Shown here: positions 26,172 through 33,562 of the stretch, piece after piece
Numbering within the stretch: position 1 is the first letter of the stretch
How the letters are laid out: the number at the start of each line of letters is the position of its first letter
NCBI GenBank assembly: GCA_026416815.1
Contig: JAOAEJ010000076.1
Location: forward strand, 1-36,296
Direction: 5' to 3'
Source: Clostridia bacterium
Lineage (GTDB): Bacteria; Bacillota; Clostridia; Acetivibrionales; DSM-2933
DNA length: 36,296 nucleotides
Position numbers and translations under genes: made by a program
Notes under the pieces: model-generated
The model's input: the letters and a program-made list of their open reading frames with translations, nothing else
What the model was told of the DNA's origin: nothing
Database searches by the model: none

Positions 26172-26402
26172 ACTACAATAACCTATAAAATATTTTCTTA
26201 AACACAGCTTGTTTAAATAATAGTTTATATGCGACTAGTTAACGCAATAGTTAATAGTTGTATTTTCACATATTACTATAGTTTTATTAGCGTATGATCC
26301 TTTTACATATCTGCAATTTTTACAGGAGGTGGAAATAGTAGGGTATGTTATTGTGCTAGGGAGAATGAGGTCAGGGTTCTAAGTTAAAATGGGGGGATTA
26401 AT

Positions 26403-29400
26403 ATGGAGAGGTCAGTTAATAGAAAGGTATTAAATGCGGTATTAATTGTTATTATGGTTTCGGTGTTATTTATTTCAGGAGGAATGGGACTAACGCCTGT
26501 CTCAGCCTTTTCCGGTACTGGTACCGGTACTGTAGATGATCCTTACATAATTACTACGGTTGCTCAGTTGGCACAGATAAATAATGATTTATCTGCAAAC
26601 TATAAATTGGGGAATGACATATATATTGGGAACATGGATTGGACTCCTATAGGAAACAGCACTGCTCCATTCGGAGGGGTATTAGATGGAAATGGATACA
26701 CAATAAATAACATAAAAACAAACAGACCTACAGTAGATTATATAGGGCTTTTTGGCTACATAAAGAATGCTACTATTAAAAATCTTAATATATCAACAGT
26801 GGACATTAAAGGTAGAAACTATGTGGGTGCAATAGCCGGTTATTCTTATGGAAGTGTTATAGAGGATTGTTCGCTAGTTAGTGGAGTGGTATCCGGTACA
26901 GGCTATGTAGGTGGATTAGTCGGTAACTTACAGGCTACATCTTCAATTATAGATACATATTCCACAGTTCAAGTATCAGGAACAGGCTCTTACATAGGAG
27001 GTTTAGCGGGATATAGCAGCTATGGACGCATAATGAGGAGTTATACAACGGGCGATGTTGTAGGCGGTACAGCAAGTTTATATGTTGGGGGCTTGGAAGG
27101 ATATGGGCAGGATGGCATAATACAAGATAGTTTTTCTCTAGGAAATGTAACTGGTAAACAGCATGTGGGAGGAATACTTGGTTCTCGTGCTGCCAGCAGT
27201 GCTACAGTAAAGTTGACACAAATTAAAAACAGCTATGCGGGCGGCAAAATCACTGCAACTACTATCAATGTAGGTGGGTTGAGTTCAATAACTACCGATA
27301 TTATTAGCAGTTACTACGATGGAGTAGCTTCAGGATATGCACCGAAGAATCCTTATGACATAAGCAGATTAACAAGTTCAATGACTAGGAAATCAAACTT
27401 TGCGGGATGGGACTTTGAAGCAATATGGGATATAAATGAAGGGGAATCGTATCCCTATTTGAGAAGCTTACCAAGGCCAGTGGAAGTAAGCGAGGGATTA
27501 CCCACAGATGATGTATCAAGTGGTACCGGAACTATAGATGACCCATATATCATAAGCACTCCGGAACAATTGAATAATGTGAGATATGAGTTGACTGCAA
27601 GCTATAAGCTGGCTAATGACATAGATCTTGCAAGTGCAGAATGGATGCCTATAGGTAGTAATACAGCGCCATTTGAAGGGTTTTTTGATGGAAATGGAAG
27701 TGTAATAAGTTACTTAAAAATATATAAAACTACTTTAGATTATATAGGCCTTTTTGGATACTCAAAGGATGCAACTATTAAAAACGTCAATATCTCGGGT
27801 ATAGATATTAAAGGTAAAAACTATGTAGGAGCATTGGTTGGACAAGCTTATGCAAGTACTATTCAAGATTGCTCTATAGAGAATGGAATTGTGTCGGGTG
27901 TAGGATATGTAGGAGGTTTGGTCGGGAACTCACAGGCAGCAACAACAATTACAGATACATATTCAACAGCTCAAGTAATGGGTACCGGTTCCAATCTGGG
28001 TGGATTAGTCGGCTATAACAGTTATGGTAGAATAGTTAGGTGTTACACAGCAAGCGATGTCCTTGGTAGTACAACAGCAAGCTTATATGTTGGAGGAATG
28101 GTTGGTTATGGGCAAGATGGTTTAATACAAGATAGCTTTTCGTTGGGAAAGGTTGACGGTAAACAGTATGTAGGAGGATTGCTTGGTTCACGTGCTAATA
28201 GCAGTACAACTGTAAAACTGGCTCAAATTAAAAACAGCTATGCTGCTGTAAAACTGACTGCAAGTACTACAAATAAAGGTGGTTTGTCTTCAATGTCTAC
28301 TGATATTGCAAACAGCTACTTTAACAGTACTACGTCAGTGATTACAACGCCTACTACCCAAGCAAGGACAACAGTACAGATGTTGCAGAAAAACACCTTC
28401 GTAGGATGGGATTTCAACTCGGTTTGGATGATAGAAGAAGGAATGACGTACCCATACTTAAGTAATCTTCCGAAGCCTGAAATTCTGCCGGATAAACCAA
28501 CACTGACTTTACCGGATACCTTTAAGATTACAGTAACTTCTATTAATGCAAACTCCATTAGCTTGCAGTGGGATGCAGTAGGTGGCGTAACAGGTTATGA
28601 TATAGAAGTAGATGGTATTATAAATGATAATGACAGCAGCTTAACCTATAAACATGATGGATTAGAGCTTGGAACTCAGCATACATATAGGGTAAGAGCT
28701 AAAAATGATGATGGAATGAGCAATTGGAGTAACTCGCTGGTTGTATCTACTCTCCTTGTACAGCCTTCAGTAAGTGCACCTGAAGATATCGGCGTAGAAG
28801 CTAAGAGTACAGAAATTAAGTTGACATGGGCTCCGGTGGAAGATGCTACAAGCTATGAGATAGAGGTAGACGGAAAACTGACAAATAACGGGGCAAGTAC
28901 TGAATTTGTACATAGCGACTTGATACCTGGTACGACTCATATATATAAGCTAAGAGCAAAGAATGAGCAGGTTACTAGCTTCTGGACTCCAAGAATGAAG
29001 GTGCTTACCAGCCTGGGCGATATAAGCAACCTTGAAGTACCTGTTAATTTAACTGCTATACCATCAGGAACTACAATGATAGTTACATGGGATAGTGTAA
29101 CCGGGGCAAAGGAATATGAAATAGATGTTAATGGACAAGTATATAGTACTGGTGCAAGCACTAACTATATACATAAAGATGTAGCTCCAGGGACACAGCA
29201 TATCTATAAGGTTAGAGCAAAGAATACTGCAGGTACAAGTAATTGGAGTGCAGCAGTGACACAGGTTGTACCTCTAGGTGCCATTATGAACATAAAAGCT
29301 GTACCAACCGAGACTAATATAACTGTTACATGGGATAGTGTAATTGGGGCTGAAGGATATGATTTACTTGTGGATAATGCTGTAGTAAGTGACGTAACAA

Positions 29401-32400
29401 GCCCTTATGTACATGAAAATTTGATACCTGGTACTGTACACTCTTATAAGGTAAGAGCAAAAAATTCAATAGTAACAGGCGAATGGAGTACTGAAATAGC
29501 CACGTGTACATACATGGGGATACCGACCAATGTAGTAGCTGAGGCAGAGGGAAATGAAATAACATTAACATGGGACGGTATAATCGGTAATGTGCAATAT
29601 GAGATAGATGTTGATGGGCAAATTTATACAACAGGTACAAACACAATCTATGTACATAGAAACCTGATTCCAGGGACTCAACATATGTACAAGGTGAGAG
29701 CAATAAACAGTGCAGCTGTAGGCAACTGGAGTACTACAGTGGCAGAATATGTGCCTATTGGCAAAGTAACCGGTATAAGTGCTGCACCTGCAGAGACTTC
29801 AATGACTATTACATGGGATATAGTAACAGGGGCTGAAGGATATGACCTGCTTGTAGATGGTATTAAAAAGGTGAATGTGACAAGTCCATATGTACAGGAA
29901 GGTCTTGAGCCTGGTACCATACATACATATAAGGTAAGAGCCAAGAACTCAGCAATAGAAGGTGAGTGGAGTGCTGAGTTAACTAGGGCTACGCTTATTG
30001 GAGTACCTTTGAATGTAGTAGCTACAGCCTCGGAAAATGAAATAATAATAGCATGGGATAGTGTGGAAGGTAATGTAGAATATGAGGTAGACGTTGACGG
30101 TCAAATATATACTACAGGCGAAAGTACTACTTATGTACATAAAAATTTGACACCAGGGACCAAGCATATATACAAAGTAAGGGCTAGAAACAGTGCGGGA
30201 ACCGGTAATTGGAGTAATGCGGTAATCCAGCTCATACCTCTTGGTGTAGTACAAAATGTAAATGCTGCAGCTGGTGAAACTACTATGACAATTACGTGGG
30301 ATAGTGTAGCCGGAGCTGGAGGATATAACATAATCATAGACGGTATCGAAAGAAATGATGTAACAAGCCCTTACGTGCATGAAAACCTGATACCTGGTAC
30401 TGTACACACTTATAAAGTAAGAGCAAGAAACTCAATAGTAGCAGGCGACTGGAGCACTGAAATAACCAAAGCTACAATTATTGGAGTGCCACTAAATGTA
30501 GTTGCCAGGGCAGCAGGAAATGAAATGATATTATCATGGGATGGTGTAAGCGGTAACGTAGAATATGAAATAGATGCCGATGGTCAAGTATACGCTACAG
30601 GAGCAAGCACTACTTATGTCCATAGAAGTTTAACCCCAGGAACTCAACATATATACAAAGTAAGGGCAAAAAATAGTGAGGGTACAGGGGAATGGAGTAA
30701 TGCTGTAATTCAGGTTATACCTCTTGGTGTAGTACAAAATGTAAATGCTGTAGCTGCTGAGACTGCTATAACTATTACATGGGACAGTATACCTGGAGCC
30801 GAAGGGTATGATTTAATTATTGATGGAATTGAAAAGAGCAGCGTAACAAGTCCGTATATACACCAAGACCTTATACCGGGCACTATACATAACTATAAAG
30901 TAAGAGCAAAAAACACATTAGTAACTGGTGAATGGTCTAACGAAATAACAAAATCCACACTTATAGGTATACCCTTAAACATAGCAGCTAAGGCTGTAGG
31001 AAACGAAGTGACTTTAACTTGGGAGCCGGTAGTTGGAGCGGTAGGTTATGAAATAGAGGTAAACGGTGTAGCAAAAGGTAGTGTGACCACTACAAAGTAT
31101 ATTGACAGAGGACTCACTGCGGGCACACAGTATTCCTACAGGGTAAGGGCTAAAGGCAGTATGGTGTCGGGTAACTGGAGTACAATGAATTCATGTTGGA
31201 CTGTACCTGAGGTACCTACAAATATTAATACTGCAGTGACCGAAACTACTATGACTATAAGTTGGAGTAATGTATCTGGTGCTATAAGCTACGATTTAGA
31301 AGTTAACGGCAGAATATTAGAGAATGCTTTAAGCGGATATACAATCAGTAATTTAGCTCCTAACACGCAAAACTCCATTAGGGTGAGAGCTAGAAATGCA
31401 GGTGGGGCAAGTGAATGGAGTAATACTGTGAAGGTAACTACACTACTAAGCAGCCCTATAATTATCACCGCTGCAACAACAGACAGTGCAATTACGATTA
31501 GTTGGAATGGAGTAGATGGGGCGGTGGATTACGATATAGAAGTGGATGGAATAGTGAAAGGCAATGTAACTGGTGTAAGCTATACACATAGTCCTTTGGT
31601 TGCCGGTGAACAGCACACTTATAGAGTAAGGGCTAAAAATGCAGTAGTAGTAAGCAATTGGAGTGCACCTGTAACTAAACGTACTAACCCAGGTAAGGTT
31701 ACCAATCTAATGGCAGTACCATCTGCTACCGATATAATGCTGACCTGGAATGCAGCAGCCGGTGCTACAGGATATGACATCGAAGTAAACGGTATCATAA
31801 TAGGCAGTTCCACAGCTACAAGTTATACAAACAGCGGATTGGCTCCTATGACGCAGTATACATACAGGGTTAGGGCAAAGAATGAAAGCGGAGTTGGTGA
31901 ATGGAGCACACAAGTAATTGTTAAAACGCTTATTAACAACCCTGCCAATGTAAATGCCATAGTGACAGATAAAAAAATAAAAGTAACTTGGAGTCCAGTG
32001 CCTGGAGCAACCGGTTATGACATTGAGGTTGATGGAGTGTTGGTGGATACCGGAATAGAAACAGTTTATAATCACACCCAGCTTAATGCAGGGACACAGC
32101 ATACGTACAGGGTAAGAGCAAGAAATAGCGAGTCTATAAGCAGCTGGAGTACACCTTTGTCGGTATGGACTCTGCTTGACACACCTAAACATTTTGATCC
32201 TGAAGTTACCAGTACTGAAGTAGTGATAACTTGGGCTGCTGTGGATGGCGCGATGGAATATGAGGTTTACGTAGACGGTGCAGCGATACCTGAAATAGTT
32301 ACAACACCGATATATAAACACATGGGATTGCCACCCGGGAGCCAGCATACCTATAAAATTAGAGCGAAAAATGCAAACACAATAAGCGACTGGAGTAGGG

Positions 32401-32426
32401 ACATAAACGCGAAATGTAAAAAATAA
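26403..32426 (+). CDS. Giant secreted GLUG/fibronectin-III repeat protein, probable adhesin
   Basis: The 2007-residue product has a signal peptide (basic MERSVNRK, hydrophobic 9-30, likely cleavage after VSA at 35). Two copies of a module of about 330 residues follow, offset by exactly 334 codons (starts near 26529 and 27531). Each begins GT(V/I)DDPYII and contains DYIGLFGY, NYVGA, GYVGGLVGN and similar GLUG-type strands expected to form a beta-helix. From about residue 704 to the end there are 16 fibronectin-III-like repeats of about 80 residues, each with TWD/SW, GY(D/E)IEVDG, HTYRVRAKN and WS. There is no LPXTG, dockerin or C-terminal membrane segment, so anchoring is unclear. GGGGGG precedes the ATG. 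Its place between yviE and fliW interrupts the usual flagellar order. A surface or filament-associated adhesin is inferred; a carbohydrate-binding role is possible. Confidence 0.85.
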   Translation: MERSVNRKVLNAVLIVIMVSVLFISGGMGLTPVSAFSGTGTGTVDDPYIITTVAQLAQINNDLSANYKLGNDIYIGNMDWTPIGNSTAPFGGVLDGNGYTINNIKTNRPTVDYIGLFGYIKNATIKNLNISTVDIKGRNYVGAIAGYSYGSVIEDCSLVSGVVSGTGYVGGLVGNLQATSSIIDTYSTVQVSGTGSYIGGLAGYSSYGRIMRSYTTGDVVGGTASLYVGGLEGYGQDGIIQDSFSLGNVTGKQHVGGILGSRAASSATVKLTQIKNSYAGGKITATTINVGGLSSITTDIISSYYDGVASGYAPKNPYDISRLTSSMTRKSNFAGWDFEAIWDINEGESYPYLRSLPRPVEVSEGLPTDDVSSGTGTIDDPYIISTPEQLNNVRYELTASYKLANDIDLASAEWMPIGSNTAPFEGFFDGNGSVISYLKIYKTTLDYIGLFGYSKDATIKNVNISGIDIKGKNYVGALVGQAYASTIQDCSIENGIVSGVGYVGGLVGNSQAATTITDTYSTAQVMGTGSNLGGLVGYNSYGRIVRCYTASDVLGSTTASLYVGGMVGYGQDGLIQDSFSLGKVDGKQYVGGLLGSRANSSTTVKLAQIKNSYAAVKLTASTTNKGGLSSMSTDIANSYFNSTTSVITTPTTQARTTVQMLQKNTFVGWDFNSVWMIEEGMTYPYLSNLPKPEILPDKPTLTLPDTFKITVTSINANSISLQWDAVGGVTGYDIEVDGIINDNDSSLTYKHDGLELGTQHTYRVRAKNDDGMSNWSNSLVVSTLLVQPSVSAPEDIGVEAKSTEIKLTWAPVEDATSYEIEVDGKLTNNGASTEFVHSDLIPGTTHIYKLRAKNEQVTSFWTPRMKVLTSLGDISNLEVPVNLTAIPSGTTMIVTWDSVTGAKEYEIDVNGQVYSTGASTNYIHKDVAPGTQHIYKVRAKNTAGTSNWSAAVTQVVPLGAIMNIKAVPTETNITVTWDSVIGAEGYDLLVDNAVVSDVTSPYVHENLIPGTVHSYKVRAKNSIVTGEWSTEIATCTYMGIPTNVVAEAEGNEITLTWDGIIGNVQYEIDVDGQIYTTGTNTIYVHRNLIPGTQHMYKVRAINSAAVGNWSTTVAEYVPIGKVTGISAAPAETSMTITWDIVTGAEGYDLLVDGIKKVNVTSPYVQEGLEPGTIHTYKVRAKNSAIEGEWSAELTRATLIGVPLNVVATASENEIIIAWDSVEGNVEYEVDVDGQIYTTGESTTYVHKNLTPGTKHIYKVRARNSAGTGNWSNAVIQLIPLGVVQNVNAAAGETTMTITWDSVAGAGGYNIIIDGIERNDVTSPYVHENLIPGTVHTYKVRARNSIVAGDWSTEITKATIIGVPLNVVARAAGNEMILSWDGVSGNVEYEIDADGQVYATGASTTYVHRSLTPGTQHIYKVRAKNSEGTGEWSNAVIQVIPLGVVQNVNAVAAETAITITWDSIPGAEGYDLIIDGIEKSSVTSPYIHQDLIPGTIHNYKVRAKNTLVTGEWSNEITKSTLIGIPLNIAAKAVGNEVTLTWEPVVGAVGYEIEVNGVAKGSVTTTKYIDRGLTAGTQYSYRVRAKGSMVSGNWSTMNSCWTVPEVPTNINTAVTETTMTISWSNVSGAISYDLEVNGRILENALSGYTISNLAPNTQNSIRVRARNAGGASEWSNTVKVTTLLSSPIIITAATTDSAITISWNGVDGAVDYDIEVDGIVKGNVTGVSYTHSPLVAGEQHTYRVRAKNAVVVSNWSAPVTKRTNPGKVTNLMAVPSATDIMLTWNAAAGATGYDIEVNGIIIGSSTATSYTNSGLAPMTQYTYRVRAKNESGVGEWSTQVIVKTLINNPANVNAIVTDKKIKVTWSPVPGATGYDIEVDGVLVDTGIETVYNHTQLNAGTQHTYRVRARNSESISSWSTPLSVWTLLDTPKHFDPEVTSTEVVITWAAVDGAMEYEVYVDGAAIPEIVTTPIYKHMGLPPGSQHTYKIRAKNANTISDWSRDINAKCKK
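29037..30968 (+). repeat. Four tandem 483-bp (161-codon) superrepeats
   Basis: Within the giant gene, fibronectin-like repeats 3-10 alternate between two subtypes. Type A has YEIDVDGQIYTTG, TPGTQHIYKVRA and GNWS; type B has GYDLLVDG, VTSPYVHENLIPGT and GEWS. The A-B pairs begin at 29037, 29520, 30003 and 30486, and the next repeat begins at 30969, giving four units of exactly 483 bases. Flanking repeats 1-2 and 11-16 do not follow this alternation. Confidence 0.9.
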
Positions 32427-32464
32427 GTGGGTTAGTAGAGGAGTAATTGAATAAATTTAAATGT

Positions 32465-32497
32465 ATGGGGGGCCTTAACTGGCTTCCCATTATTATT
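32465..32497 (+). terminator. Probable terminator after the giant gene
   Basis: ATGGGGGGCC pairs with GGCTTCCCAT (with two G-U wobbles) around TTAACT and is followed by the T-rich TATTATTG. Confidence 0.6.
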
Positions 32498-32511
32498 GCG
32501 TACCGTCAATA

Positions 32512-32540
32512 TTGTACTTTATATACATAAATGATAGAAT
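32512..32540 (+). promoter_or_regulatory. Candidate sigma-A promoter of fliW-csrA
   Basis: TTGTAC at 32512-32517 and TAGAAT at 32535-32540 have a 17-base spacer and lie 43 bases before fliW. It would make fliW-csrA independent of the upstream adhesin gene. Confidence 0.6.
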
Positions 32541-32582
32541 TAATATAATAATGGCATACTATCATACTAAGGAGGAAGGGTC

Positions 32583-33035
32583 ATGCAATTAAATACAAGG
32601 CACTTCGGAACTATTGAAATAGATGAAAAAGGTATTATAGATTTTCCTGAAGGAATACCGGGGTTTGAAAATGTGAAAAAGTTTATACTATTAGGAAGTC
32701 AGGATGAAGGTTCACCTTTTCAGTGGCTTCAGTCTGTAGATAAACCTGAGCTTGCTTTTATAATTATTGAACCTAAGGCCTTCAAACCGGATTATGTAGT
32801 AGATGTAGAAGATAAAGAAGTAGAAATACTGGATATAAAAGATACAAATCAAGTATTGATATACTCTATTGTAGTAATACCTGATGATGTATCGAAGATG
32901 ACGGCTAATCTAAAGGCTCCGTTAATAATTAATACGGAAAATAACAGAGGAAAACAGGTAACAATGGAACAGGGTGAGTATCAAGTTAGGCACTATATCA
33001 TGGATGAACTGCGAAAGCTAGGAGGGCATGAATAA
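32583..33035 (+). CDS. fliW: Flagellar assembly factor FliW
   Basis: FliW binds either flagellin or CsrA; when flagellin accumulates in the cytoplasm FliW is sequestered, freeing CsrA to repress flagellin translation. The 150-residue product has the family's usual length and opens with MQLNTRHFGTIEIDEKGIIDFPEGIPGFE, given here as the recognised N-terminal strand pattern (…IDFPEGIPGFE). It continues with PFQWLQSVDKPELAFI and the C-terminal LKAPLIINTENNRGKQV. AAGGAGGAAGGG precedes the ATG. The stop overlaps the csrA start by one base (TAATG), so the two are translationally coupled. Confidence 0.96.
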   Translation: MQLNTRHFGTIEIDEKGIIDFPEGIPGFENVKKFILLGSQDEGSPFQWLQSVDKPELAFIIIEPKAFKPDYVVDVEDKEVEILDIKDTNQVLIYSIVVIPDDVSKMTANLKAPLIINTENNRGKQVTMEQGEYQVRHYIMDELRKLGGHE

Positions 33036-33262
33036 TGCTTGTATTAACAAGAAGAAAAGGCCAATCCATTATAATTGGCGATAATATTGAAATTACCATA
33101 GTTGATATCCAGGGTGAACAAATACGACTTGGAATAGAAGCACCTAAAAATGTTTCCATTCATAGGAAGGAGATATTTTTAGAAATTCAGCAAGAAAACA
33201 TAAGGGCTGCTGAGGTTAAAGCTATTTCGTTTAAATATCTATGGAAAGGTAATGGAAATTAA
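33035..33262 (+). CDS. csrA: Carbon storage regulator CsrA
   Basis: CsrA is a dimeric RNA-binding protein that blocks ribosome access at GGA-containing sites; in Firmicutes its main target is flagellin mRNA. The 75-residue product has the family start MLVLTRRKGQSIIIGDNIEI, the RLGIEAPKNVSIHRKEI core with the RNA-binding VSIHR, and a C-terminal helix. AGGAGGG inside the end of fliW is its ribosome site. Its last few codons and stop overlap the start of a decayed flagellin copy that follows. Confidence 0.96.
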   Translation: MLVLTRRKGQSIIIGDNIEITIVDIQGEQIRLGIEAPKNVSIHRKEIFLEIQQENIRAAEVKAISFKYLWKGNGN

Positions 33263-33397
33263 TAACATGTTATGTCAGTAAATGCACAAAGACAGTTGAC
33301 AACTAACTCAAATGTGTAGGGAAAACCACTTAAGAAGCTGTCCTCAGTATATAGAATTAACAGGGCAGTTGACAAAGCGGAATACCTGCAGCTCTTA
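33252..33397 (+). pseudogene. Decayed flagellin 5' fragment
   Basis: From 33252 the DNA aligns by eye with the intact flagellin start at 36212. ATG-GAA-ATTAATAAC matches ATG-AGA-ATTAATAAC, then a one-base deletion shifts the frame, and from 33272 the frame reads MSVNAQRQLTTNSNV, a TAG stop, then GKPLKKLSS and YRINRAVDKAE. The flagellin N terminus is MAMNAQRQLTINANAQGKSLEKLSS with RINRAGDDAAG following, so most positions agree. The similarity fades near 33397, just before a long palindrome. There is no ribosome site or promoter, and it begins inside csrA, so it cannot be expressed as flagellin. Confidence 0.88.
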
Positions 33398-33404
33398 AGG
33401 CAAT

Positions 33405-33461
33405 TACCTTATATAAACATAGCCGGCATATAATATATGCCGGCTATGTTTATATAAGGTA
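33405..33461. repeat. 57-bp perfect palindrome
   Basis: Bases 33405-33432 are the exact reverse complement of 33434-33461 around a single central A. The arms contain CATAGCCGGCATATA. As RNA it would form an exceptionally stable hairpin at the end of the fliW-csrA transcript. No T-run follows on the plus strand. It may act as a terminator, an RNA-stabilising element, or a remnant of a mobile palindromic element. Confidence 0.9.
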
Positions 33462-33497
33462 TATGTTATGTAAATATAGATATAAGAAAATATACGA

Positions 33498-33505
33498 AAA
33501 TATAC
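33498..33505. repeat. Left target-site duplication of the IS66 element
   Basis: AAATATAC directly abuts the left end and recurs at 36039-36046. Eight bases is the normal duplication for IS66. The longer GAAAATATAC is also present as a tandem pair at 33486-33505, so the target site was itself repetitive. Confidence 0.9.
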
Positions 33506-33528
33506 GTAAGCGCTTAATTTGAAGGTGT

Positions 33529-33555
33529 CAATAAAAAAGCCCGGCAACAGCCGGG
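33529..33555 (-). terminator. Terminator after tnpC
   Basis: On the minus strand CCCGGC-TGTT-GCCGGG is followed by CTTTTTTATT. It lies just after the tnpC stop and within the left end of the element. Confidence 0.9.
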
Positions 33556-33562
33556 TACGATC

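Noticed and set aside
29326..30407. Long open frames on the minus strand through the fibronectin repeats
   Set aside because: They recur with the repeat period, have no ribosome sites and encode low-complexity His/Tyr/Leu-rich sequence; they are shadows of the repetitive plus-strand gene.
29037..32400. Regular direct repeats that could suggest a CRISPR or minisatellite array
   Set aside because: The period is about 240 or 483 bases, the frame is kept throughout, and the repeats translate as fibronectin-III-like domains.
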